Of a stretch of DNA of 8,606 nucleotides, positions 1 through 6,985 are shown piece after piece (the first letter of the stretch is position 1; each line of letters opens with the position of its first letter). The stretch spans positions 1 to 8,606 of the forward strand of contig JBEBWT010000062.1 in NCBI GenBank assembly GCA_040392005.1. Direction: 5' to 3'. Both the position numbers and the translations under genes were made by a program. This stretch comes from DASRQK01 sp040392005 (GTDB lineage: Bacteria > Bacteroidota > Bacteroidia > Sphingobacteriales > Sphingobacteriaceae). The notes under the pieces are model-generated. The model saw only the letters and a program-made list of their open reading frames with translations, was not told the DNA's origin and ran no database searches.

Positions 1-38
1 TGAGCCTGACCCTGAGAGAAAGAAAATATTCCAGGAAA

Positions 39-545
39 TCAATGCCGGATACGGAGCTTCTCAAATAACAGATGCCAGAGCCAGATCGGCCCATGCACAA
101 GAAAGCTGAGAAATTCACGGATAGAGGGAGGTTTGGTTTCCAACCTTGAACCTATCCAAAGGATCAGCAGCGAAACCAGCATCAATACCAGGCAGATCAG
201 CCAGACCGCAGACCCTCCCGCCTGTTCCCTGTATTCCAGTTGCACGATCAGATAACTCATCACACCGATACTCAGCAAAACCATATAGGAAAGCATGGGG
301 ATCAGGCGCAGATAATAATAAATCAGGATCGCAATAAAAATGGAAGCCCAATTTACAAAAAGGTGATAGCCATATTTTTTGAGCAGGGCAATTTCGGGGA
401 ATGGAATCATCCAAATCAGGCCCAGCAGCCCGAAAAAGAACACCGGAATAAACAAATAATAAAGTGTCCGGCTGCCTGAATGCTGGCTCCAGCCGGCAAA
501 TCCAGCAAAATACCGGTCCACTTTCCGAACTGATTCCTCTGCCAT
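39..545 (-). CDS. Mpo1-like / DUF962 family membrane protein, histidines lost
   Basis: This 168-residue protein has about four hydrophobic segments (roughly 28-50, 64-82, 84-102 and 113-132) and a charged C-terminal tail. It resembles the Mpo1-like (DUF962, YGL010w) family. The N-terminal VD..(Y/W)F opening at 9-13 leads to a membrane segment with P34. NWASIF at 65-70 and YYLRL at 77-81 match the family's NWAT...YYLRL. WIGSRLE..PPS at 130-141 followed by FLVHGP matches its QFIGH.IEGKKPS...LLIGP. Yeast Mpo1 is an iron-dependent dioxygenase of fatty-acid alpha-oxidation in the ER, and conserved histidines are needed. Here those positions read S20, Y29 and S133-R134, so that chemistry is unlikely and the function is unknown. 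The gene starts 31 bases after the rny stop, without its own obvious promoter, so it is probably the last gene of that transcript. The family call rests on remembered consensus; I am fairly sure of it. Confidence 0.72.
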   Translation of the reverse strand: MAEESVRKVDRYFAGFAGWSQHSGSRTLYYLFIPVFFFGLLGLIWMIPFPEIALLKKYGYHLFVNWASIFIAILIYYYLRLIPMLSYMVLLSIGVMSYLIVQLEYREQAGGSAVWLICLVLMLVSLLILWIGSRLETKPPSIREFLSFLVHGPIWLWHLLFEKLRIRH

Positions 546-576
546 TTCTTGAAGTTACATCACGCTGATAATATCC

Positions 577-2136
577 TTATTTCGCAAAGGCCACTGAACG
601 GGTTTCCCGGATTACCGTCACCTTGATCTGTCCGGGATAGGTCATTTCGGTCTGGATTCGGGTAGAAATATCGGCCGCCAGCAATTCTGCCTGCGCATCC
701 GTTACCCGCTCACTCTCGACGACCACACGTAGCTCCCGGCCCGCCTGGATCGCAAAGGTTTTTTCCACACCCGGATAAGACAGGGCCAATTCTTCCAGTT
801 CCTTGAGCCGTTTGATATAGTTTTCAACCACCTCGCGGCGGGCTCCCGGTCTCGCTCCGGAGATGGCATCACAGGCCTGAACCACTGGCGAGATCAGGGC
901 GGTCATCTCGATCTCATCATGGTGCGCTCCGATGGCATTGCATACATCCGGATGCTCTTTATATTTTTCTGCCAACTGCATTCCGAGGATGGCGTGTGGC
1001 AATTCAGGATTGTCATCCGGCACCTTTCCAATATCATGCAGCAGTCCTGCACGTCTGGCGTGTTTCACGTTCAGGCCCAGTTCCGCGGCCATAGTCGCAC
1101 AGAAATTGGCTACTTCCCTGGAGTGCTGCAACAGATTCTGTCCATAAGATGAGCGGTAACGCATACGTCCCACCATGCGGATCAGTTCCGGATGCAATCC
1201 ATGTATGCCCAGATCGATCACGGTCCGTTCTCCGATCTCGACGATCTCGTCTTCAATCTGACTTTTTGTTTTGGCCACGACTTCCTCGATCCGGGCCGGG
1301 TGTATCCGGCCATCGGTCACCAGGCGGTGCAAAGCCAGTCTGGCAATTTCCCTGCGCACCGGATCAAATCCCGACAGGATAATCGCTTCGGGTGTATCAT
1401 CCACAATGATTTCCACCCCAGTAGCGGCCTCCAGTGCACGGATATTGCGCCCCTCCCGGCCGATGATCCGGCCCTTGATCTCATCATTCTCAATATTGAA
1501 AATCGAAACAGAATTTTCGATGGCACTCTCCGCAGCGGTACGTTGAATGGTCTGGATGATCACCTTTTTTGCTTCCTTCGTAGCCGTCAGCTTGGCTTCA
1601 TCGATCACATCCTTGATCTGGATGGCCGCCTGCGAACGAGCCTCATTTTTCAGGTTCTCGATCAATTGTTCCTTTGCTTCATCAGCCGAAAGACCCGCAA
1701 TGGTTTCCAGTTGCTTGACATGCTGGGCTTTCAACTGATCGACTTCCTCCTGCTTCCGTTCATTGATCTCCGTCAGCCGCTCCAGGTTCTTTGATTTATT
1801 CTCCAGTTCCTGCTTTTCCCTGTTTACACTTTCCAGCTTTTGATTGAGAGTCTGTTCCTTCTGTTTCAGCCCGTTTTCTCTTTGGTTGATCCCATTGTTC
1901 CGTTGGTTCACTTCCTTCTCATGCTCCGTTTTCAGTTGCAGGAATTTCTCTTTGGCCTCCAGCATGCGTTGCTTTTTCTGATGCTCGGCATCATTTTCGG
2001 CATCCTTCAGGATCTGCTTTGCTTTTTGTCTTGCCACAAGCTCCTGCTTCTTGAATACCTGCCTCAATAAAAAACGCCCGATCGCCAATCCGATGACCAG
2101 CGCCACGCTTATATAAATTATAGTTAGGTTGTCCAT
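577..2136 (-). CDS. rny: Ribonuclease Y (endoribonuclease)
   Basis: RNase Y is a membrane-anchored endoribonuclease that starts mRNA decay. The 519 residues match the family's usual length of about 520. The order is standard: one N-terminal membrane segment (5-22), a long highly charged coiled coil (about 28-195), a KH RNA-binding domain (about 219-268, GxxG loop G226-R-E-G229), then an HD phosphohydrolase domain. HD metal-binding candidates are H338, H367-D368 (in LLHDIGK), H405-H406 and D423. The C-terminal region after 430 is also typical. No key residue is missing. The gene follows zapA and the 6S-like RNA on the same strand, 69 bases after the RNA's U-run. The 2137-2204 leader is very AT-rich and I could not place a convincing TAnnTTTG box, so rny may be read through from upstream or use a weak promoter. 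The start at 2136 directly precedes the hydrophobic anchor. Confidence 0.97.
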   Translation of the reverse strand: MDNLTIIYISVALVIGLAIGRFLLRQVFKKQELVARQKAKQILKDAENDAEHQKKQRMLEAKEKFLQLKTEHEKEVNQRNNGINQRENGLKQKEQTLNQKLESVNREKQELENKSKNLERLTEINERKQEEVDQLKAQHVKQLETIAGLSADEAKEQLIENLKNEARSQAAIQIKDVIDEAKLTATKEAKKVIIQTIQRTAAESAIENSVSIFNIENDEIKGRIIGREGRNIRALEAATGVEIIVDDTPEAIILSGFDPVRREIARLALHRLVTDGRIHPARIEEVVAKTKSQIEDEIVEIGERTVIDLGIHGLHPELIRMVGRMRYRSSYGQNLLQHSREVANFCATMAAELGLNVKHARRAGLLHDIGKVPDDNPELPHAILGMQLAEKYKEHPDVCNAIGAHHDEIEMTALISPVVQACDAISGARPGARREVVENYIKRLKELEELALSYPGVEKTFAIQAGRELRVVVESERVTDAQAELLAADISTRIQTEMTYPGQIKVTVIRETRSVAFAK

Positions 2137-2204
2137 TTATTGTTCTTCTTTTGTGCTATTTTATAAATTATAATCTATTTTCTTTTCGTAATCTGGTTAA
2201 ATTC

Positions 2205-2226
2205 AAAAAAAAACCGCAATTAAATT
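2205..2226 (-). terminator. Intrinsic terminator formed by the closing helix of the 6S-like RNA
   Basis: The 3' arm of the closing helix, ending GCGGT, is followed by nine T on the minus strand (2213-2205). Its pairing partner lies about 150 bases upstream (2375-2362), so this is the end of a long-range helix rather than a short hairpin. The plus strand has no equivalent T-run beyond the other arm, which fixes the direction of transcription. Confidence 0.65.
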
Positions 2227-2375
2227 AAACAGGTTTCATGTATTATAAACTTCGATAGACACGATTTGCGTATTGGTCATGGTCAGGTGGACGAAGCCAG
2301 ATGAACTGCACCTTTTTTACGCTGTGATATTGAAGCGTTAAGTTTAAAATAGTGAAACCCGAATTTAACTGCGGT
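2205..2375 (-). ncRNA. ssrS: Probable 6S RNA (regulator of RNA polymerase)
   Basis: Read on the minus strand, this spacer folds into one long rod. The 5' arm 2375-2362 pairs with 2226-2213 over 14 bp, starting ACCGCA/TGCGGT. After a 3-base bulge (2229-2227), 2361-2353 pairs with 2238-2230 over 9 bp. Then 2351-2340 pairs with 2252-2241 at 11 of 12 positions. Above this is a large open bubble (17 bases at 2339-2323 and 15 at 2267-2253). It is capped by GCGTA/TACGC (2322-2318 with 2272-2268) and an apical AGGTG/CACCT stem. The helix ends directly in nine T (2213-2205), a built-in terminator. A long closing stem, central bubble and apical arm over about 170-190 nt is the 6S RNA plan, in which the bubble mimics an open promoter and holds sigma-70-type polymerase. 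Location next to zapA matches the zapA-ssrS link in E. coli. The fold was done by eye; the exact 5' end is uncertain. Confidence 0.75.
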
Positions 2376-2395
2376 AAATCCGTTTATACAACTTG

Positions 2396-2422
2396 TTATG
2401 TCAAAATTCCCTTATGTCAAAA
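2396..2422 (-). repeat. Two exact 11-bp direct repeats upstream of the 6S-like RNA
   Basis: The minus strand carries TTTTGACATAA at 2422-2412 and again at 2406-2396, a 16-base period with no mismatch. The second copy ends about 21 bases before the predicted RNA 5' end. Each copy contains both TTTG, which resembles the Bacteroidota -33 element, and TTGACA. A weak -7 candidate, TATAAACG, lies at 2388-2381. The spacing from either copy to that box (13 or 29 bases) does not fit the usual 19-21. The repeats are therefore either part of an atypical promoter or a binding site for a regulator; the sequence does not decide which. Confidence 0.6.
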
Positions 2423-2469
2423 CCCCATCATTCACTGACACCGGTCAGATCATTTCCCGAACATTCAGA

Positions 2470-2760
2470 TCAGGCTTTGAGAAAATCCTCCAACAACTGA
2501 TCCAGTTCGCTGATCTGATTGGATATTTCCTGCCCGTCATCACCGGATTTCCGTTCGGCCTTTATCATCCCGGTCGCATAATGCAACACACACATAGAAA
2601 GCAAATCCTGCTTATCCCGGACCGCATAGTTTTCCTGAAACTCCCTGATCCTGTCGTTTATCAATTTTGCTGCCTGCCGTATGATCTCTTCTTCCTCCAT
2701 GGCCACCCTCAACGGATAAATCCGGTCAGCAATATTTATTTTGATGGAAATCTCTCCCAT
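2470..2760 (-). CDS. zapA: Cell division protein ZapA
   Basis: ZapA is a small cytoplasmic protein that bundles FtsZ filaments and stabilises the division ring. The 96 residues fit the family's size of about 95-110. A short beta-rich head is followed by helices: I5-KINIADR-Y15-P-L at the start (the family's typical I.I.G..Y.L pattern), E22-EEEIIRQAAKLIN-R at 22-37, then helices 50-70 and 76-95 of coiled-coil type with heptad leucines. The start at 2760 is 10 bases after the stop of the coiled-coil gene upstream. GAGGTGA at 2777-2771, overlapping that stop, could act as a Shine-Dalgarno at a spacing of 10, suggesting coupling to the gene before it. Its own 3' side leads into the 6S-like RNA spacer. 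Identification is by pattern and gene order and is fairly secure. Confidence 0.88.
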   Translation of the reverse strand: MGEISIKINIADRIYPLRVAMEEEEIIRQAAKLINDRIREFQENYAVRDKQDLLSMCVLHYATGMIKAERKSGDDGQEISNQISELDQLLEDFLKA

Positions 2761-2770
2761 ACCAAGTTAT

Positions 2771-3091
2771 TCACCTCAATAATTCAATACATCTATCTAT
2801 TTCTCGCACAAAATCGTTAATTTTTCGTTTTGTGTCAAGTATTTTTTCATTTATTGTTTCACCGGCAGTTTCAGTGACCTGTTCACTGCTTTCCAGCGAG
2901 CGTGCCACCGCCAGGGCTTTCACCTTTTCCTCCAACTGCTGTGTTCTTGCAAGACTGGCATCCAAAGCGGCTGAAAGGGACTGATTTTCCAATCTCAATG
3001 TATCGTTTTCTTTCTTCAGAAAACTGTATTGTTCCAGAATACGCTGGGTATTATGGATGATCCCCCTGAGTTTACCTGTGACTGATGACAT
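2771..3091 (-). CDS. Small coiled-coil protein between pheT and zapA
   Basis: I do not recognise a named family for this 106-residue protein. It has no signal peptide or membrane span. Residues 1-65 are a continuous charged helix with heptad-like hydrophobics, including L19, Y22, L25, L32, L39 and L53. A Ser/Glu/Thr-rich linker (about 65-78) follows, then a second amphipathic helix (80-106) ending in KINDFVREIDRCIELLR. A dimeric cytoplasmic coiled coil is likely. It lies 24 bases after the pheT stop and 10 bases before zapA, so all three are probably co-transcribed. By inference it may assist ZapA at the division ring, as the unrelated small coiled-coil ZapB does in Enterobacteria. Nothing in the sequence shows this directly, and homology to ZapB is not claimed. 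Confidence 0.82.
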   Translation of the reverse strand: MSSVTGKLRGIIHNTQRILEQYSFLKKENDTLRLENQSLSAALDASLARTQQLEEKVKALAVARSLESSEQVTETAGETINEKILDTKRKINDFVREIDRCIELLR

Positions 3092-3115
3092 ATTGAACTG
3101 TCTCTAAAACAACCA

Positions 3116-5512
3116 TCAACTGCGCACAGTTGCGCCGGTTTCCTTTTCAAAGTTACTAATTAATTTATGAACGATCGCATCAATCCTCTTGTCGTCCAAT
3201 GTTTTTTCTTCATCCTGTATCAGGAAGCTCAGTGCATAGGATTTTTTACCTGCCGGCAGTTTATCTCCTTTATAAACATCAAATACGGATACTTCCTTCA
3301 ATAATTTGCGTTCCGTACGGATCGCGATTTTCCGCAATTGCTCAAAATCGATCGCAGTATCGACCAATAAAGCCAGATCCCTCCTGACCGCAGGGAACCT
3401 GGATACCTCGCGGTAAATGATCTGATGATTGCGGATTGTTTTCATGACCGCATCCCAATCAAAATCAGCAAAAAACACAATTCCGTTCACATCTGTCCGA
3501 GAGAGACTCTCCTGATTCACCGCTCCGAAAGAGACCAGCCGGGATTGATTTTTCACGTATGTCACTCCATAGGACAGGTACGGATCAGCAGTATCCTCCA
3601 TCTGAACATCCGCGATTCCCAGCTTTTGCAGAATTCCATCCACAATTGCTTTCAGATGGTAAAAAGAAACGGCCTCATCCGGTCTGCTCCAATGCCCGGA
3701 TTCCTGTTTTCCGGCAAGTGAAAGGGCCAGATGATTTCGCTCCCGGTACTGCTCTCCATCCAGATGGTATGATTTTCCAAACTCAAAAAACCGCAGATCC
3801 GGGTGTTTCCGCTTTTGATTATACGCAATGGATTCCAGCATGGGAAACAACAGGTTCTGGCGCATGGTATCCAGATCCGAGCTCAGCGGATTGACAATCC
3901 GCACCGCAGTGGACGGATCAGCCGCGGTGTCCAGGCGGGTGAGTGAATTATTCATAATCTCCAGGTATCCATTGGCTACCAACAGATCGGCCACCTGATT
4001 TCCCACAAACTCCTTATCCGGCTTCGGAGAAGGATTGAGGGAAGCCTTCAACTGGGTGCCAATCTCGATATTATTATAACCATAGATCCTGAGCACTTCC
4101 TCGATCACGTCCACTTCACGGGTCACATCCACTTTGTAGGGCGGCACAGCCACTTGTAATCCTTCATGGTCCTCTTGCAGAATGCTGATTCCCAGCGCAA
4201 CCAGAATACTCCGGATCTCCTCTGCGGGAATGGCTTTCCCGATCAGTTGCTGTACCCTTGCATAATTGACCTCAAACTTAAAAGGTTCGGCCGGAACCGG
4301 ATAAATATCCGAAATTTCCGTCACCTGCCTGCCACCTGCCACCTCGACGATCAACTGCACGGCATATTGCAGGGCGATCACCGGCAGATCCGGATCGGTC
4401 CCCCTTTCGAAACGGAAAGAAGCATCCGTTTTCAGCCCATGTCTTTTGGAGGTCTTACGCACAGATACTGCATCGAACCAGGCACTTTCGAGAAATACAG
4501 AGGTCGTTTGCTCGGAAACGCCTGATTCCATACCTCCAAATACACCGGCCAGGCACATCGGCTGCTGCTCATCGCAGATTAACAGGTCCCCCGGATCCAG
4601 CACCCGCTCCACACCATCCAGCGTCCGGAATTTCTCACCCGGATCCGCCTGGCGGACCACCACTTTATCACCTTTTATTTTTGACGCATCAAAGGCATGC
4701 AATGGCTGCCCCAGGCCATGTAACACAAAGTTGGTCACATCCACCACATTATTGATGGGTCTCAGTCCGATCGCACTCAGTTTCTCCTTCAACCAGGCAG
4801 GGGATTCGGATACCCGGATCCCTTCGATCAGACAGGATACGTACCTTCTGGATGCGGCACTGCTGACTTCCACCGGATAGGCAGGAGCCAGTTTATTTTC
4901 AGGGATTCCGGCCGGTTGCGGCAAGCGATAGTTGCTGCGGAAAAATGCCGCCACATCCCTGGCCACCCCGAGATGGGATGCCGCATCTGCCCGATTGGGA
5001 GTCAGACCGATCTCAAACACATAATCATCTGCCAGCCCGAAATAGTCTTTTGCAGCCTGTCCGGTTGTCACGGATCCGGGCAGCACCATGATTCCCTCAT
5101 GCGACTCGCCCAGACCGATCTCGTCCTCGGCACAGATCATTCCCATCGAAACTTCCCCCCGGATTTTGGACTTATTGATTTTGAAAGGTTCTCCCTCTGT
5201 GGGATAAACCGTACTTCCCACCAGGGCCACCACCACTTTCTGGCCGGCAGCCACATTCGGCGCCCCGCAGACAATCTGCAAATCCTCTCCCGCACCCACA
5301 TCCACCTGGGTCACCCGCAGCCGATCTGCATTGGGATGCTGCACACATGACTTCACTTCACCGATCACCAGTCCTTCCAGTCCTCCCGGAACAGACTGTA
5401 CTACCTCCAGGGCTTCAACCTCCAGACCTATTCCGGTCAATATAAGCGAGAGTTCCTCCAGCTGGGTGTCCAGATCGATGAATTGTTTAAGCCAATTATA
5501 TGAAATCTTCAT
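3116..5512 (-). CDS. pheT: Phenylalanine--tRNA ligase beta subunit
   Basis: This is the beta chain of the alpha2-beta2 phenylalanyl-tRNA synthetase, which charges tRNA-Phe in the cytoplasm. The 798 residues match bacterial PheT (about 790-800). The domains are in order. The N-terminal MKISYNWLKQFIDL is typical. An EMAP-type tRNA-binding OB fold covers about 40-155, with HPNADRL at 59-65 and IVCGAPN at 80-86. The B3/B4 editing region covers about 210-390, the DNA-binding-like B5 domain about 410-485, and the catalytic-like core about 500-690. The C-terminal anticodon-binding FDX-ACB domain covers about 704-798, starting SRFPAVRRDLALLVD. The alpha-chain gene pheS is not in this window, so the two subunits are not adjacent here. 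A consensus -7 box lies only 14 bases before the start codon, giving a very short leader. The next gene downstream is 24 bases away. Confidence 0.98.
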   Translation of the reverse strand: MKISYNWLKQFIDLDTQLEELSLILTGIGLEVEALEVVQSVPGGLEGLVIGEVKSCVQHPNADRLRVTQVDVGAGEDLQIVCGAPNVAAGQKVVVALVGSTVYPTEGEPFKINKSKIRGEVSMGMICAEDEIGLGESHEGIMVLPGSVTTGQAAKDYFGLADDYVFEIGLTPNRADAASHLGVARDVAAFFRSNYRLPQPAGIPENKLAPAYPVEVSSAASRRYVSCLIEGIRVSESPAWLKEKLSAIGLRPINNVVDVTNFVLHGLGQPLHAFDASKIKGDKVVVRQADPGEKFRTLDGVERVLDPGDLLICDEQQPMCLAGVFGGMESGVSEQTTSVFLESAWFDAVSVRKTSKRHGLKTDASFRFERGTDPDLPVIALQYAVQLIVEVAGGRQVTEISDIYPVPAEPFKFEVNYARVQQLIGKAIPAEEIRSILVALGISILQEDHEGLQVAVPPYKVDVTREVDVIEEVLRIYGYNNIEIGTQLKASLNPSPKPDKEFVGNQVADLLVANGYLEIMNNSLTRLDTAADPSTAVRIVNPLSSDLDTMRQNLLFPMLESIAYNQKRKHPDLRFFEFGKSYHLDGEQYRERNHLALSLAGKQESGHWSRPDEAVSFYHLKAIVDGILQKLGIADVQMEDTADPYLSYGVTYVKNQSRLVSFGAVNQESLSRTDVNGIVFFADFDWDAVMKTIRNHQIIYREVSRFPAVRRDLALLVDTAIDFEQLRKIAIRTERKLLKEVSVFDVYKGDKLPAGKKSYALSFLIQDEEKTLDDKRIDAIVHKLISNFEKETGATVRS

Positions 5513-5513
5513 T

Positions 5514-5537
5514 TTTTATCTTTTTGCAAAGATAAAA
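5514..5537. repeat. 10-bp perfect inverted repeat over the pheT start region
   Basis: TTTTATCTTT (5514-5523) and AAAGATAAAA (5528-5537) are perfect inverted copies around a 4-base centre TTGC. One arm covers most of the -7 box and the other covers the likely transcription start and leader of pheT. It could be an operator-like site, but such an AT-rich palindrome may also be chance. Confidence 0.5.
5527..5534 (-). promoter_or_regulatory. pheT promoter, -7 box TATCTTTG
   Basis: The minus strand reads TATCTTTG, an exact match to the Bacteroidota -7 consensus TAnnTTTG. The -33 TTG is weak: only GTTA occurs about 20 bases upstream. Transcription would start near 5521, leaving a leader of about 8-10 bases before the ATG at 5512. 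The promoter lies between the radC stop and pheT, so pheT need not depend on radC transcription. Confidence 0.65.
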
Positions 5538-5580
5538 TTTTTACCCGTAATCTGTAACGGCTTGTTCAACAAACACCCAA

Positions 5581-6279
5581 CTATTCGATCAGTCCTTCGT
5601 CCCGGAAACTCAGATAACCGCAGTCCCCAAAGATGATATGATCCTGAATGAACAGATCAAACACCTGAGTGGCCGCCACCAATTTATCAGTCAGATAAAT
5701 ATCGGCTTTGCTGGCCTTCAGCGTACCCGAAGGATGATTGTGTGAAAGGATGATGCTGCTGGCCCTGCTGTCGAGCGCATGCCATAGCACAACTTTGACA
5801 TCAATGGGCGTAAAACTGGCTCCTCCCTTTCCGATCAGTTCCTTTCTGACCAATCTGGAGCCCGCATCCAGAAACAGTACCCAGGATTCCTCATGGTGAA
5901 GGTCCATATAGACATGCTTCAGATATTCATACACCTTCATACTGCTGTCCAGCAGAGGCCGTTCCTCCGGTTTCTGTTCCTTTCTCCTGCGCCCCAGCTC
6001 AATGGCCGCCATGATCCGGACTGCTTTGGCATGCCCCATCCCCCGGAATGAACAAAGTTCATTGAGATCCATTTTTGCCAGCACATTGAGATCCTGATTG
6101 ACATCGACCCAGATTTTCCGACACAGATCCAGGGCGGATTCATTGCGCGAACCGCTGCCTACCAGAATGGCCAGCAACTCGGCTTCACTCAGCGCACGCC
6201 GCCCCTGTTCGATCAGTTTCTCCCGTGGTCTGTCCAGTACACCCCAGGTATTCATTGCCCTAAAATTGCTCTCACTCAT
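5581..6279 (-). CDS. radC: RadC family JAB1/MPN-domain protein
   Basis: The 232 residues match full-length RadC (UPF0758). An N-terminal helix-hairpin-helix region (about 30-99, with CSFRGMGHAKA at 76-86 followed by helix AAIELGRR) precedes a JAB1/MPN (JAMM) metalloprotease-like domain (about 115-230). The metal motif is intact: an acidic E130/E131 and H180-N-H182-P-S-G, then ten residues to D193. RadC was named from an E. coli repair mutant, but its role in DNA repair is doubtful and the real substrate is unknown; treat 'DNA repair protein' as a historical label. The start at 6279 follows an AT-rich leader of about 54 bases from a consensus -7 box. pheT begins 68 bases after the stop on the same strand but has its own promoter. 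The gene is divergent from the cyclophilin gene across a 268-base spacer. Confidence 0.95.
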   Translation of the reverse strand: MSESNFRAMNTWGVLDRPREKLIEQGRRALSEAELLAILVGSGSRNESALDLCRKIWVDVNQDLNVLAKMDLNELCSFRGMGHAKAVRIMAAIELGRRRKEQKPEERPLLDSSMKVYEYLKHVYMDLHHEESWVLFLDAGSRLVRKELIGKGGASFTPIDVKVVLWHALDSRASSIILSHNHPSGTLKASKADIYLTDKLVAATQVFDLFIQDHIIFGDCGYLSFRDEGLIE

Positions 6280-6339
6280 AATTAATAACGCTTACACAAA
6301 TCATTGCTCAAAACTCGCTTCTCATCCGACAATACAACA

Positions 6340-6347
6340 CAAAGGTA
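6340..6347 (-). promoter_or_regulatory. radC promoter, -7 box TACCTTTG
   Basis: The minus strand reads TACCTTTG, an exact TAnnTTTG match. No clear TTG is present 19-21 bases upstream, where the sequence is AT-rich. The start would be near 6333 and the leader about 54 bases. Confidence 0.6.
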
Positions 6348-6453
6348 AAAACTAATTGTAAATAATAAAATTTATTTCTAAAAAATTAATTTTAATTCCG
6401 ATAGATAAAAACCAAAATTAGCAGGAAGGGCTTTTTCTTTTATTCTTAAACCC

Positions 6454-6461
6454 TATATTTG
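6454..6461 (+). promoter_or_regulatory. Promoter of the cyclophilin-DUF5606 unit, -7 box TATATTTG
   Basis: TATATTTG is an exact TAnnTTTG match, with a T-rich stretch (6432-6440) about where the -33 element belongs. Transcription would start near 6467, leaving a leader of about 80 bases. A second, poorer candidate, TATTTTG at 6505-6511, would shorten the leader to about 30. The leader from the first box can form a short GCCC/GGGC hairpin (6476-6479 with 6491-6494), which is too weak to call a regulatory element. Confidence 0.6.
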
Positions 6462-6547
6462 CACTTCGATTGACCGCCCTATTTTTTATCGGGCACAAAA
6501 TTTGTATTTTGAAATCATTTTGAGGATTAAATATCATTTGAGAAAAT

Positions 6548-6985
6548 ATGAGTAAAGCAATTTTAAAAACAGAAAAAGGGGACATGACCATCCAATTTTA
6601 CGATGCGGATGCACCCGGTACCGTTGCAAACTTTTTGAAACTCGCCAAATCAGGTTATTACGATGGGGTCATTTTCCATCGGGTCATCCCTGATTTTGTG
6701 ATTCAGGGGGGCGATCCGACCGGCACTGGGGCAGGCGGGCCTGGTTATGAAATCAAATGTGAACTGGACGGGGAGAACCAATACCATGACAGGGGCGTAC
6801 TTTCCATGGCACACCGTGGACGCGATACCGGAGGCTCGCAGTTTTTCATCTGCCACAGCCGTACGAATACGGCCCATCTGGACCGGAACCACACCTGTTT
6901 TGGAAAAGTGGTAGAAAACCTCGATGTCATCGACGATATCAGACAGGGAGATAAAATTTTGGGAATTGAAATTATAGAAGAATGA
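6548..6985 (+). CDS. Cyclophilin-type peptidyl-prolyl cis-trans isomerase
   Basis: This enzyme speeds cis-trans isomerisation of proline peptide bonds during folding. The 145 residues are a single minimal cyclophilin domain with no signal peptide, so it acts in the cytoplasm. Visible active-site signatures are F43-H-R45-VIPDF-VIQ53-GGDPTGTG, M87 in VLSMA, G96-S-Q98-F-F-I and H115 in LDRNH..FGKV. The arginine that does catalysis in human cyclophilin A is R45 here. The position of the tryptophan that grips cyclosporin A is H110, so, as in many bacterial cyclophilins, weak cyclosporin binding is expected. The gene overlaps the next one by 4 bases (ATGA), indicating translational coupling. The start at 6548 fits the family's N-terminal strand (AILKTEKGDMTIQFY). 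I give no symbol because ppiA and ppiB cannot be told apart here. Confidence 0.96.
   Translation: MSKAILKTEKGDMTIQFYDADAPGTVANFLKLAKSGYYDGVIFHRVIPDFVIQGGDPTGTGAGGPGYEIKCELDGENQYHDRGVLSMAHRGRDTGGSQFFICHSRTNTAHLDRNHTCFGKVVENLDVIDDIRQGDKILGIEIIEE

Noticed and set aside
1..38. Possible terminator after the DUF962-like gene
   Set aside because: No stable hairpin with a T-run is visible in the 38 bases available; the true end may lie outside the window.
1192..1794. 200-codon open frame on the plus strand opposite rny
   Set aside because: It lies entirely within the antisense of a clear RNase Y gene, has no promoter or ribosome site, and its composition follows from the rny codons.
2398..2820. 140-codon plus-strand frame across zapA and its spacer
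   Set aside because: It is antisense to zapA and its start falls in the direct repeats; no domain pattern is visible and zapA explains the sequence.
3425..5350. Several open frames of 98-144 codons on the plus strand opposite pheT
   Set aside because: All are shadows of the full-length pheT gene, with no start signals of their own.
6474..6494. GCCC/GGGC hairpin in the cyclophilin leader as a riboswitch or attenuator
   Set aside because: Only four base pairs around an 11-base loop, with no known aptamer pattern and no terminator form.
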